Below the pieces are notes generated by a model that saw nothing but the letters and a program-made list of their open reading frames with translations, did not search any database and had not been told where the DNA came from. The translations under genes were made by a program, and so were the position numbers. This document shows, one piece after another, positions 12,612 through 23,751 of a DNA stretch of 64,000 nt. The stretch comes from Rhizophagus irregularis (taxonomy: Eukaryota; Glomeromycota; Glomeromycetes; Glomerales; Glomeraceae). Position 1 is the first letter of the stretch. Every line of letters begins with the position of its first letter. Where the stretch lies: assembly GCF_026210795.1 (NCBI RefSeq), contig NC_089453.1:622501-686500 (forward strand). Direction: 5' to 3'.

Positions 12612-13410
12612 TTAAGTTTGTTTCTCTTTGAAAAAACTTTGAATTAATTTTTCAAATTCTTCCAATTTTTCTGGATTTTCCCGATATTCTTTCATTTTGT
12701 CAGGAACTGGTACATTTAACCCTTTTTGAGTTGCTGGTCTTGTATCAATACGTTCGACCCAAGCTTTTAAATTTGGAAATTCATCAATACTTTCTATTCC
12801 AGAAAAAAAATGCCCTCTGATCATAGGATAACTCATAGCATCCGCCAATGTAAATTTATTTCCTACTAAATACTCTTTTCCTTCCAATGATTTATTCATA
12901 ACGTCGTAAAGTCTTTTGATTTCTTTGGCACAATTATTGATGGCGAATGGAATTTTTTCTGGGAGGTATCTACAATAGAAGTTGGATTGTCCTTGCGTAG
13001 GCGCAATTCCTGACGCTTCGAACATAACCTAATATTTTGATAAAAGTTTAATTTTTTTTTAGTTAATCATAATTTTTTTGTGCTAATAAAATATTTACCC
13101 ATTGAATAACTTGACTTCTCAATTTAGGATCATTCTTCGGTAGTAATTTTTCTTCAGGATCATAATTTTCACAAAGATAAATCGCTATTGCGGTACTTTC
13201 AAATACAGAAAAATCTTCTTTACTATGATCAACAATAGTAGGAATTTTCCCATTCGGATTGATTTTTAAATACCAAGGTTCATATTGTTCCCTCTTTCCT
13301 AATTCAACTTGTTTTACTTTATAAGGAATTCCCAATTCTTCAAGAACGGCACTAACTTTTACCCCATTTTGAGTTCCATAAGTGTAAAGAGTAATATCAG
13401 GAGTAGTCAT
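12612..13410 (-). CDS. Glutathione S-transferase, Ure2p-like (copy A)
   Basis: Two exons: 13410-13099 (104 codons) and 13028-12612 (138 codons plus stop), joined by a 70-nt phase-0 intron with GTAAATA donor and ATATTAG acceptor; the join restores QW-VMFEASG. The product has 242 residues. The thioredoxin-like N-terminal domain shows TQNGVKV at 13-19 (Ure2p-class active-site region), the glutathione-binding NPNGKIP at 51-57 with cis-Pro57, and ES at 71-72. The helical C-terminal domain has QSNFY, the RLYDV helix and YLVGNKFTLADA (N-capping/hydrophobic staple). It is expected to conjugate or reduce electrophiles and peroxides with glutathione in the cytosol. It lies 1.5 kb from a near-identical copy with the same intron position. 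Two TTACGTAA sites lie upstream. Confidence 0.95.
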
Positions 13411-13479
13411 TTTTTTTTTTTGTGAGTGGGAAGAAAAAAATTTTTTTTGATTCTTTTTTTATAATCTAGATCATCATGA

Positions 13480-13487
13480 TTACGTAA
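13480..13487. promoter_or_regulatory. TTACGTAA bZIP/Yap-type site, proximal
   Basis: A perfect palindrome about 70 bp upstream of the GST-A start. TTACGTAA is a known target of fungal AP-1-like bZIP factors (Pap1/Yap1 group), which drive oxidative-stress genes including GSTs. Function here is inferred. Confidence 0.5.
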
Positions 13488-13492
13488 TATGA

Positions 13493-13500
13493 TTACGTAA
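13493..13500. promoter_or_regulatory. TTACGTAA bZIP/Yap-type site, distal
   Basis: A second identical palindrome, its centre 13 bp from the first and in the same ATGATTACGTAAT context. The aligned region of GST-B has only a single altered sequence (GATTATGTAG), so both sites are specific to copy A. Confidence 0.5.
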
Positions 13501-14503
13501 TGATGATTTTGCTTTTTTTGTAAAACAACGAAATTGCGTAAATCTTTTAATTTATCTATTAAAGGTTTAATTCCCTTTGTCACAATCATATAATGAGAAT
13601 ATATAAATGGATAATGATTCAACAATCATATAATGGGTAATGACAATTCTAAGTTTTCCATCCTGTTTGAATATTCATAATGGATAATGAAAATCCTTTA
13701 CAATTTACCTAAAGAAATTCTAAAAGTACTACTCTTCGATATTTCCCATTTTGGCTAAAACCCAGTACTTGGACTAGTTAGCGTTATTGTCCGGAGCGAA
13801 GGACGAAAAAAAAATCGATCATGTGAATTTCTCTATCCGCCACGTGATCGTCACCCAATGAAATCTCAAATTTTCGTTCCCGTTTCCTATTGTAGGGTAC
13901 AAATCAAAAGTTAATGTACTGTACTGTGAGCACGGTAATATTTTATTATGGTTTGCTACTAAGCGCTAAAGTATTATTTTTTATTCTAAGGAAAAATCAT
14001 TGATTTAATTTATTCTGTTTGATAAATTTCTCCATGGTAATAACCCAAAAATTTATAAATGAAAAATATCTCATATTTAATAAAAATTTATTTAGTAACA
14101 TTTCAACAAAGACATATTATTCATTCGAGATAATGTCCAGTCGCGTCGGAAAGTAGCGCCCGATTTGAAATTTAAGACAATGACAAAATATATGTTTTCA
14201 CTAGTTTATACACTAATAAAAAATTTATATCTAACTTTCTTTTCTGTTTCTAGATCTACTTATATCCACTTTACCTTTCAAAGTATAGAATAAACCCTAT
14301 TGGTTTCATAAAAGTATATCGTTAAATGGAGTATTGAAACTTTCTTTTTTCTTTATGCGTATCATTCACTTTGAATATGATCCGAGACCTTTCCGAGAAC
14401 CATCCTGTTTTTGAAACATATTCTAATAATTATTTATAGGTTAATTGATTTTTTTATTGGCGCGTGAAAAAAAAAATAATTTTCGTTTCATCATTGTTAC
14501 AAT

Positions 14504-14671
14504 TAGGGGTGCAGACTTTTTCTTTTTTTAGCTACGTCGCTCATTAAGTCAACGAAAGGTTGTAACTCGTGGCGTAGCTCGATATTATATAAATTATTAT
14601 AAAATTTCTCTGTGTGCATCTGCAAACGTAACTTTGTTACGGCAGTTACGTCGGTAAAGTTTACTTACAAT
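14504..14671. mobile_element. 168-bp insertion in duplication unit B
   Basis: Absent from the aligned position in unit A (after TTACAAT at 12328-12334). The insertion is flanked by TTACAAT at 14497-14503 and 14665-14671, a 7-bp target-site duplication. It is more GC-rich than its flanks (TACGTCGCTCATTAAG, TTACGGCAGTTACG). I see no terminal inverted repeat and no tRNA-like A/B boxes, so its class is unknown. Confidence 0.8.
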
Positions 14672-14935
14672 ATATTTTTTAATATAAATAAATATTACGG
14701 AAAATGATGAAATTTTATCCCAATGTTTATCCTTATAAGGAAATTTTAATTAATTATTTAATAAAATTTATTTGTATCATTTAATTTTTATAAAATGATT
14801 TTGCATCACTATCGTCACTTGATATTGTTTAATATTATTAAACTCAATAACAAATTCAAATCTTTGAAATAACTAACTTTATTTTATTTATGATAAAGTA
14901 TACAGTAAATTGAATTCATGTCGTCGTGATTGTTA

Positions 14936-15740
14936 TCACATGTTAAGTCGCTTTTTGATAAGACTTTGAATTGTTTGTACAAATTCTTCCAATTTTTCTG
15001 GATTTTCCCGATATTCTTTCATTTGGTCAGGAACTGGTACATTTAACCCTTTTTGAGTTGCTGGTCTTGTATCAATACGCTCGACCCAAGCTTTTAAATT
15101 TGGAAATTCATCAATACTTTCTACCCCAGAAAAAAAATGCCCTCTGATCATAGGATAACTAATAGCATCCGCCAATGTAAACTTATTTCCTACTAAATAC
15201 TCTTTTCCTTCCAATGATTTATTCAAAACGCCGTAAAGTCTTTTGATTTCATTGGCACAATTATTAATGGCGAATGGAATTTTTTCTGGGAAGTACCTGC
15301 AATAGAAGTTGGATTGTCCTTGCGTAGGCGCAATTCCTGAAGCTTCGAACATAACCTAGTATATTGATAGAAGTTTTAATTTTTTTTTTTTAGTTAATCA
15401 AATTTTTTTGTGCGAATAAAATATTTACCCATTGAATAACTTGACTTCTCAATTTAGGATCATTCTTCGGTAGTAATTTTTCTTCAGGATCATAATTTTC
15501 ACAAAGATAAATCGCAATTGCGGTACTTTCAAATACAGGAAAATCTTCTTTACCATGATCAACGATAGCAGGAATTTTCCCATTCGGATTGATTTTTAAA
15601 AACCAAGGTTCATATTGTTCCTTCTTTAACAATTCAACTTGTTTTACTTTATAAGGAATTCCCAATTCTTCAAGAACGACACTAGCTTTTACCCCATTTT
15701 GAGTTCCGGAAGTGTAAAGAGTAATATCGGGAGTAGTCAT
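14936..15740 (-). CDS. Glutathione S-transferase, Ure2p-like (copy B)
   Basis: Two exons: 15740-15429 (104 codons) and 15355-14936 (139 codons plus stop), with a 73-nt phase-0 intron at exactly the position of copy A (GTAAATA donor, ATACTAG acceptor). The product has 243 residues. It keeps TQNGVK, NPNGKIP with cis-Pro57, ES at 71-72, QSNFY and YLVGNKFTLADA. Roughly nine residues differ from copy A in exon 1. Near the active-site loop Tyr11 is Ser and Val19 is Ala, which could shift substrate preference. The last 15 or so residues have diverged (FVQTIQSLIKKRLNM against FEKLIQSFFKEKQT). It should act as a cytosolic glutathione transferase. The upstream region lacks the TTACGTAA pair of copy A, so the two may be regulated differently. 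Confidence 0.95.
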
Positions 15741-15989
15741 TTTTTTTTTTTTGAGTGGGGAAAAAAGAAAATTTTTTGATTCTTTTTATAATTCTAGATC
15801 ATCATGATTATGTAGTAAACAACGAAAATGCGTAAATCGATTAATTTATCTATTAAAGGTTTAATGATTACTCGACAATCATATAATGAGAATATATAAT
15901 GGATAATGATTCACAATCATATAATGAATAATGACAATTCTCCTTTTCCCATCCTGTTTGGATATTCATAATAGATAATCCTTAACCCA

Positions 15990-16402
15990 GTACGATGTAG
16001 GGAACAAATCAATGAAGTTAATACTATTTTTTGCTATGAAGCTTACACCATGTGACCCTATAAAAATTTTCTGGGAAAATTCCGATAAATGATCATTTTC
16101 TAGTTTTCATTCCAAAAAAACTCCGATATGTGATCAATTTCTAAAAAATTAGATAAATAAACTTGACTAAATATCAACAGCCATTAAATGTATATATATC
16201 CTTTTTGGATTTGCCCTTTTCAAAATCTATTATTCGACATTCATTATCCCGACACTTATTATCCTTTTTAAGAAAGAAAATCCCTATAAAAAAAAAATTC
16301 TGGAAAAAAACTGAAAAAACTCCGATAAATGATCATTTTTATAGTTTTATTCCGAAGAAAGACACGTGACAGTGGTAATTGTCACCATACCAGCATTATG
16401 AT
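15990..16402. other. Gene-free stretch upstream of GST-B
   Basis: AT-rich, with repeated CTATAAAAATTTTC...TCCGATAAATGATCATTTT phrases at about 16050-16110 and 16270-16345. The 68-codon frame 16163-16369 is composed of these phrases and is not supported as a gene. Confidence 0.5.
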
Positions 16403-16547
16403 GGGGCGTCCTTAACGTATAGTGGGAGTTAACGTACAAACTGGCCCGAGTTTAGGAGTTATGCACTTGCACGTGATAGCGTTAACGTTAATTCCGGCCA
16501 GTTTGTACGTTAATATCGTACACCCCCACTGTACATTAAGGAACCCC
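16403..16547 (+). mobile_element. GGGGCGTCC-family MITE, copy 1
   Basis: A 145-bp element with imperfect inverted ends GGGGCGTCCTTAACGTA and TACATTAAGGAACCCC, flanked by ATTATGAT(G) at 16395-16403 and 16548-16556, an 8-9 bp target-site duplication. It is largely self-complementary (CTGGCC...GGCCAG arms around TTGCACGTGATAGCG). Two more copies lie at 47.6-47.9 kb. The size class of the duplication suits hAT or Mutator-like transposases. No coding capacity. Confidence 0.85.
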
Positions 16548-17212
16548 ATTATGATGTACTTTTGGCCAGAATTAAAAATCTAATAAAAACACTGACCGGC
16601 ATTACAACATAAATCAACCACTAGTAACCGTCACCGGACATGGTACACAATAGATCGGTCTAGGCCTTTCTTTATTTGGTAATAAACAATGTAAATCTGT
16701 ATGGTACGCGCGTGATATTTAAACATATACTACAAGATATACTACATGTTATTGTAACACCCCCACTAAAAGCTTAAAATTTATAGAATTGCTAAATCTT
16801 ACTATATCAGCACTAGCAAATATTATAGGTAGAATTTTATGGTATTTTTAATTCTACCTAAAATTCTACCTTAGTTCTGATAAGATACCTTAAATAGATT
16901 TTTAAAATAAATTTTACAAATTTTTTTAAATTTAATATTTAAATTTTAAAGGATTTATATTTATCACTATATATATCACTTAATATTTCAGTTTACCCCT
17001 TCTTTTTTTCTTATTAAATTTAACAACTAATTAAATTATAATATTTATAAATCATATAATTTTATTAAATATAATATAAAATTTTAAATTATTTTTCTCA
17101 AAATAAACTACTTATTATCCTATTTTGGAATTTCATGTATGTACAGTCAGGCAGTTATTATAAAGCTATACAGATGCAACTATAATTATTATAATAATTA
17201 GGCCACTCCAAG
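16548..17212. other. Gene-free stretch between MITEs
   Basis: AT-rich, with one GGCCAGAATTA motif at 16563 and a short imperfect foldback at about 16830-16875 (GTAGAATTTT against AAAATTCTAC). No gene. Confidence 0.5.
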
Positions 17213-17456
17213 TAAGGTTGCTTGTCTAAACCTCTTCAAAATCCTACAATTAGTTTCGTCAAAATTTTACTATAGATTTATTATAGTTTCGGCAGAGTTT
17301 CAGCAGTTTTAGCATTTATAATAAGTTTCAGCAGTTTCGCCTTTCTCCAAAGTTTTGCCAGTTTTTTAATATAACTTTAATATAGTTTTGGCAGAATTTC
17401 ACTTTTCGGCGAAATGCCATCTTGCCTAAACCCCTAGGTTTCAGCAAGCAACCTTA
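17213..17456 (+). mobile_element. TAAGGTTGC-family hAT-like MITE, copy 1
   Basis: A 244-bp element with terminal inverted repeat TAAGGTTGCTTG/CAAGCAACCTTA and an exact 8-bp target-site duplication ACTCCAAG (17205-17212 and 17457-17464). The interior is made of CAG/GCAG-TTTCGGC phrases. An 8-bp duplication and short TIR indicate hAT-type mobilisation. A second copy in reverse orientation is at 22560-22803. Confidence 0.93.
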
Positions 17457-17820
17457 ACTCCAAGCCAATTTTTTGTTTAATATAACATAGGGGATCTTAA
17501 TCTAGACAAAAAATAATACATAAAATACAATACATGGCCAGAATTACCATTAATTTTGGCCAAAATTTTGGAGCAAAAATTTTGAATGATAATTCTGGCC
17601 AAGACTTAAAGATTTATCTAATTCCAGTCTAAATTACATGTATTTTTTTTAATTAAGAAATAAAATCTATTATTAAATCTAAAGTAATTTATTATTGCAT
17701 TTTATTTAATATATATTAGATGAATGGACAGATATTTTTATATAACTTTTATATAATTTTTTATTATATAGTAAGATCTCTTTATAATTACCAAACTTTA
17801 TATGATAATTGTATAAAAGT

Positions 17821-18016
17821 AGAATTCTACTTCAAATTTAAGTATATAAATTCTTAACAGATCTTACTATAAAAGGAAATTTTATGTTATATTATTATGA
17901 TTCTTTTTCTTTTAGCTAATTAATCAATAGAATTTAAAAAAATGTAAGATAAAAATTATTAATAAAGGGCTAATTTATTTTCTACAGTAACCTTTATTAT
18001 AAGTAAATAGGATTCT
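17821..18016 (+). mobile_element. AGGACCC-type MITE, 'ATTATGAT' subfamily (empty-site copy)
   Basis: About 196 bp starting AGAATTCTAC and ending GTAAATAGGATTCT; flanks ATAAAAGT and ATAAAGAT (6 of 8 identical) suggest a decayed 8-bp duplication. Its interior TTTTATGTTATATTATTATGATT is the uninterrupted version of the site occupied by the 3-kb hAT element at 23301-26295, so this copy serves as a paralogous empty site. Confidence 0.75.
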
Positions 18017-19330
18017 ATAAAGATATAACTGTAATTAACAAACTTTTATATAATCATTACTAATAAGTATGCAATAATTATATAAAAAATTTTACAATTT
18101 GTATTTATAATAATATAACATAATAATTAATAATAATAATTATTTTTTAAATAGTAAGACACTGCAGGCAAATTTGCCTGCAATTTTACTGAAAATTCAG
18201 TTTTCATTTAATTTTATAGAAAATAAAGTTATTTTAATAAAATTTTTTTTTGCAAAAAGCTTAAATCTTAATTTACGTGATAATAATTATTATTTATTAA
18301 TTTATATTATAAGATTAAAAATTAACTATTGGTCAAAAGTTGTATTTTTTAGATAACAAAAAATTTTGAAAAATTTTGCATTTAACTTTGACGATCTCAT
18401 TAGAATTTGATTATAGCTATATTAAAGCTTAATAAAAATGTAGAATTTGCTATGGAAAACAACTTTTATTATTATAATTTTTAATGTTTGAAACTGGTAA
18501 TTTGACTTTATATAAAACCTTAAAAAAAGAATTATTTTTGTGAATTTGTAAAAAAATGCATAAAGTTAAATTTTATCATCTCATTAGGATTTGAAATTTC
18601 ATAATAAAAATAAATAAATATATTAAAATACTTTGTAATGAAGCAAAATATTATGGTAAAGAAAATTAATTTATTATATAAAATTTCTGATGTTATTTTT
18701 TCAAGGTTAATTAAGATAGGAATTTGTAAACATAAATTCATAAAATTAAATTTACACAGTTTCAAATTAAATATAAAAATATAATGTACTGTAAAAACTT
18801 CTGTTATAATATACTTTGTTATATATAATAAATCCATTTTATTAGTTGTATCTAATTTTAGTGATTAATCACATATTGAACTATATAATTAATGCTAAAA
18901 ATATAGATCAATATAACTGTAGAATTATAGAATAATTCAAATCATATTGACAAAATTTGTATTTAGATATAATTTATTTTAAAAAATTACAGGCAAATTT
19001 GACATTACTGTTTAAAGAATACATTTTATTATTATTTATTAATTATTATAAAATAATATACTGTAATTATAATAATAAATTTTAATTGAAAATTTTAATT
19101 TTTAAATTTGCTTTTTATAGCTTATTAAAAATATTTGCTGGTTAAAGTAAAGTATTTTAGAGATTTATATTTATAAATACGTAATTTAATTATCATAAAT
19201 AAAATATTAATTTCTAATAATAAAAAATTTGCTTTTTATTAGCTTATATATTAAATTTATAAAATAATTTTATCTAAAATATATTAAGTTATGATAATAA
19301 TACTACTTTACAGAAACTTTAAGTTTTTAA

Positions 19331-19442
19331 GCGATATCATTTTGATATCATTTTGATATTGATTCAATATCAATTTAATATCGATGCGATATTAAAATAA
19401 AATATTATTACTTTAATATCAAAATGATATCAAAATGATAAT
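19331..19442. repeat. GATATCA palindrome cluster
   Basis: A 112-bp imperfect palindrome: GATATCATTTTGATATCA at the left is mirrored by TGATATCAAAATGATA at the right, with further GATATT/AATATC steps between. It could form a long cruciform. No element ends identified. Confidence 0.8.
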
Positions 19443-19489
19443 AGAAATAACATTAAAATAAGTATAAATAAATTACATCTAAAAAAGGA

Positions 19490-19800
19490 AATATTACACT
19501 AAATTATTATGATTTTTTTTCTTTTTAAATTAATTAACCAATAGGATCGCTAGTAAAATTACTAGTAAATTTGAAATTTTTCCTAAAAATCTCTATTAAA
19601 AATAAGCAGGATTCTCTCTTTATTAATAATTTCTACTTTACCTTTTTTTAAATTTTATTGGTTAATTAATTAAAAAGAAAAAAAATTATAATATTATAAT
19701 ATAAAATTTTCTTTTATAATAGAATTTGCAAAAATTTTATATATAATTTTATTTTAAGTTTAAAGATAACCTATCTTATAAGTAAACAGAGTCCTTTAGT
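19490..19800. mobile_element. Two abutting 'ATTATGAT'-subfamily fragments
   Basis: Plus-sense fragment to about 19615 (ends AATAAGCAGGATTCT) directly followed by a minus-sense fragment to about 19797 (ends TAAGTAAACAGAGTCCT). Both share interior GGTTAATTAATTAAAAAGAAA-type sequence with 17821-18016, 23211-26426 and 48404-48630. Arrangement suggests insertion of one copy into or beside another. Confidence 0.6.
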
Positions 19801-20273
19801 ACTTCTTTCTTCAAATCACAAAAATCATTCAAAGTATTTGTTAAAGTAACAGCAAAATAGTTATTAAATAATATTTGATTAGTATCTGCTATTTTATTAC
19901 TATTTAAGATATTTTATTTAATTTGTATTATGTTAGCTATATTATTTTCAGTTATAAAGGCAATATTCCAATTTTAACTTAATAATTAAAGATTGTATTA
20001 TTACTTACATTTTCTTATATATCTATTATATAATTAATAATTCTTTTAATATTTACCTTTTCCTTATTTATATCTTTTTCTTTTCCTAAAATTTTAAAAT
20101 ATATCAACAATAGTTTTATTATAATAAGCTTTAAAATACTTAATAATTTTTACATTAATAAGTAGTTGAGAATAACTTGTAATATTGGATAATTGAAAAG
20201 TTACTTTATTATAAATTAGATTAAATCAAGTAATATTACTATTACTAGTTATTAGCTTATTAACAATTAAAAG

Positions 20274-20572
20274 AGAATACTGAATAATACTAATATAACT
20301 TACAAATAAACTTTAAATACTGAAGTAAAAATACATTTTATAACATAACTCTATTAATATTGAAACTAAAAATGCAATTTTACTATTATTAGAATTTTCT
20401 TATAGAGATGAATCCAATGATATAAATTTTATTAAAATCAAATTACTGATTGTATTAAAACAGAAGTATATAAGATAACAAAATTTTGAAAATACCCCTG
20501 TAATATGCAACTTTTGAAAAATTTTAATATACAAATTTAAATGTGAGTTGTATTAGTATTATTTGAGATCCT
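20274..20572 (+). mobile_element. AGGACCC-type MITE, AATAATACTAATATAA subfamily, copy 1
   Basis: A 299-bp element with ends AGAATACTGAATAATACTAA and (reverse complement) AGGATCTCAAATAATACTAA, flanked by an exact 8-bp duplication ATTAAAAG (20266-20273, 20573-20580). It contains the palindromic module (AGAGATGAATCCAATGATA near 20403). No coding capacity; hAT-type mobilisation is inferred. Confidence 0.9.
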
Positions 20573-21159
20573 ATTAAAAGACTAAAAACTTTAATACTTT
20601 AATAAATCAATTAGTAAAGTTTAACTAATTAGAAGAATTTTATAATAATTTCAATTAATTTATATGAAAATATATTAAATGTTTAAAATATTTTATTAAT
20701 AAAATATTATAATCTATATTGCAATATTTAATGCTATACCATATACTGTACTTTATATATATTTTATTTTCTTAATTTTTTAATTTTTTTTTATTTTGCA
20801 ATATTTATAATATAAAAAAAAAAAGTATTAAGTAAATTTTTTTTGATTATTTTCAGAAATGCTGAATAATTTTAATTAGAGTGATTTCTTTAATTTAAGC
20901 TATAATTTTCATGAAAATATATATTATGATGTTGTATAATTTATAAAGCTTTAAAAAAAAAATAGGTTTTTAATAAAATAATATAAGATTTATATATAAT
21001 AAAGATATAATTAATTTTTCTTATTAGTAAAATTATACTATTTTGAATTATATTACTAGAAATAATATTCAATTTAAATATTTTAATATAAAACTTAATT
21101 ACTAATTACTAACTTCTTTATATATATTATATTCTAACTGTATTAAATAAAATTCTAAC

Positions 21160-22150
21160 ACTATTTATAATAAAAATTAAAAATAATAAATAATAAAAAA
21201 ATAAAATAAAATAAAAATAACAAATAAAATAAATTAAAGAAAACTATTTCTATTTATATATTAGTATGTGAACATGTATTATATGATCATATAAAAAATT
21301 TTTATTGACTAATTTTTTTGATTTTATTAATTTAATTTAATTAATCAATAAAAATTGACTTTATTAAATCACATTACATAATACTTTAATATAAAAGTAT
21401 TATACTTAAAGAAAGAACAAAAAAAATACAATAAAGAAAGATAAAGTAAAAAATTAAGAGAAAATAAAGAAAAGAAAAGATAAATATAAAAGATAAAGAT
21501 AAACCAAAAGAAAAGTAATAAAAAAATGAAATACAATGAAAGATAATAATGATAAATAAAAAGTAATGAAAAGTATGATGAAAAACAAAATATAATAAAA
21601 AACAATAATGAAAAATAAAATATAATAAAAAGTAATAATAAAAAATAAAATGCAATAAAAAATAATAATAATAAATGAAATATAATGAAAGTGGTAATGA
21701 AATTTGATAATAAAAATAAAATATAACAAAAATTAGTTGTTAAGAACAAAATATAATGAAAAGTGATAATGAAAAATAAAAAATAGTAAAAATTGATGAA
21801 AAATAAAATATAATGAAAATTGAAAAAAAATAAGAAAAAAATAAATAAAATAAAAATAAATAATAAAAAAATAATAAAATAAACGAAGAGAAATAAACTA
21901 ATAAAGGAAATAATAGGTAAATAAAAAGAAATAAAGAAAAATGAAAATAAATAATAAAAATAATAAAACAAAAAAAATGAAAATAAATAAAAGGAAAAAA
22001 ATAAGAAAAAGAATTAATTAATATTATTTTAAAGCAATTATAAGTTAGCAAAAAAATATAAAATAATTAAAAATAATTATATCAAGAAATGCAAAAAAAA
22101 GGAAAATAAAAGTAAAAAAGAATAAAAAGAAAAAGAAGAAAAAAGTTACC
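21160..22150. repeat. Long A-rich purine tract
   Basis: Nearly a kilobase of A with scattered G and T (AAATAAAATAAAGAAAAAT words). The minus strand therefore has no stop codons over long distances and gives frames of F, Y, I, L and S (for example 21369-21971, 200 codons) that I reject as genes. Confidence 0.85.
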
Positions 22151-22559
22151 TATTTAAATTACAAAACTAAATTATATTTAAAAAAAAAAATTCATATTTC
22201 AGTAAAAATTAGTTTAAATAAATAATATCAATAACATAAAATTTTAAAAATAAAAATAAAAGTATGAGATATATAATTTATATTTTGCACATTATTAATA
22301 TATATTAAGAAATTTTTATTAAAGAAATAGAAAAAATTACCAATTTTTAAAATTTTAATTAATATTACAAAATTAAATATATTATATAATAAATTTAATA
22401 AAATTGCTATAAATTGCCAGAGGCGATCATTGCCAGTGTCACGTGATTTTTAATAATGTATAATTTGTCACCTCACGTCACATCCTCCTTGTTTCCGTTT
22501 TTACTATGTATTCTAGAGACTTGAATTCTTTTAGTATGAAAAATCCCATTTGTTACCCT

Positions 22560-22803
22560 TAAGGTTGCTTGCTGAAACCTAGGGGTTTAGGCAAGATGGC
22601 GTTTCGCCAAAAAGTGAAATTCTGCCGAAACTATATTAAAGTTATATTAAAAAACTGGCAAAATTTTAGAAAAAGGCGAAACTGCCAAAACTTATTATAA
22701 ATGCTGAAACTGCCGAAACTCTGCCAAAACTATAATAAATCTATAGTAAAATTTTGACAAAACTAATCGTAGGATTTTGAAGAGGTTTAGACAAACAACC
22801 TTA
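22560..22803 (-). mobile_element. TAAGGTTGC-family hAT-like MITE, copy 2
   Basis: A 244-bp inverted copy of 17213-17456, with the same terminal repeat and an exact 8-bp target-site duplication GTTACCCT (22552-22559, 22804-22811). The two copies are the same length and closely similar, so they are probably fairly recent. Confidence 0.93.
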
Positions 22804-23210
22804 GTTACCCTTAATCGTCACATCCTATAATTTTAGCCAAATTTTATAATTCCAGCTAAACTTTCCTTTTTGGAAACTTGAGTAATGTTATACAATCCAA
22901 AAAGGCAATTTCTATGTCAATCATTTAATTCCGGCCAAAATTAAAAAATCACATAACACCGGTGATGATCACTGCCAGCGATAAATAGCAAACTCTTAAA
23001 TTTAATATATTATTACTATATTATTAAAATATAGAATATGATGCAGTAATTTTATATGTAGTTTTTTCAATTTTTTATATTATATAATTTCAAATAATTA
23101 TAAAATAATAAAAACTTTAAAATATAATAATTCTATTAATATTGAAATTACAAATATAAAATATATATTATTCAAATCCTTTTAATAAAACAAATTGAAT
23201 GGTATAAAGA
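22804..23210. other. Gene-free stretch
   Basis: Contains AATTCCAGC/AATTCCGGCC motifs at about 22850 and 22930 and, at 23095-23205, a diverged partial relative of the AATAATACTAATATAA MITE subfamily (ends in CAAATTGAATGGTATAAA). No gene. Confidence 0.5.
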
Positions 23211-23751
23211 AGGACCTGCTTATTTATAAGATAAGTAAAGTAAAAATCATATATAAAAGTCTTTACAGATCTTACTATAAAAGGAAATTTTATGTTATAT
23301 TTAGGGATGGTAAATTAACAGTTAATTATAATTTGGGTTAATTAACCAATTAATTAACCGTTAAATAATAGTTATTGGTTAGGGGTAAAATATCAGTTAC
23401 CCCAAAGGGGTGACATGATATTTTATCTACTATAACTAATAACTAGATTATTGTGTCAGTCACGTAAGATTATGCTATTATTATAGTAAGAGTATATAAA
23501 AAGTATAATTAAACTGCAAATATATTTGATATTTAGCCATTAAAAAAAAAATATCAATTATTTAGCTATCAACAAAAAATATCAGTCCGTTAAAATCTGC
23601 ATGATCCTATTAGACTGACCAATAATTAACTGTTAATTAACTGTTAATTATCCCAATTATAATTTCTGGTCTATTATAATAAATTTTTAAAATTTTTAAA
23701 TTTATTTAATTAAACTTATATTTTTATTTTATATTTATCAAAATTTATTTA

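Larger units (their letters stand above)
11845..13768. repeat. Tandem duplication unit A (GST locus)
   Basis: About 1.9 kb that is repeated at about 13958-15989. The match starts near AAAGTATTATTTT...ATTCTAAGGAAAAATC and ends at AACCCAGTAC in both units. It covers 3' flank, the whole GST gene and its upstream region. The two units are separated by about 190 bp of unique DNA (13769-13957). Confidence 0.9.
13958..15989. repeat. Tandem duplication unit B (GST locus)
   Basis: Second unit of the duplication, in direct orientation to unit A. It differs by a 168-bp insertion (14504-14671), loss of the TTACGTAA pair, a short extra GAAATATCTCAT-containing segment near 14060 and scattered substitutions. 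Confidence 0.9.
18017..22559. other. AT-rich repeat-bearing gene-free stretch
   Basis: Extremely AT-rich. It holds diverged tandem phrases (ATCTCATTAGRATTTG at 18395 and 18580), a long palindrome (19331-19442), two abutting copies of the 'ATTATGAT' subfamily (19490-19800), a MITE (20274-20572) and a purine-rich tract (21160-22150). All open frames here are by-products of composition. Confidence 0.6.

Noticed and set aside
21369-21971. 200-codon minus-strand frame and overlapping frames
   Set aside because: Produced by an A-rich tract without stops; F/Y/I/L-only composition and no ordered hydrophobic segments or domain.
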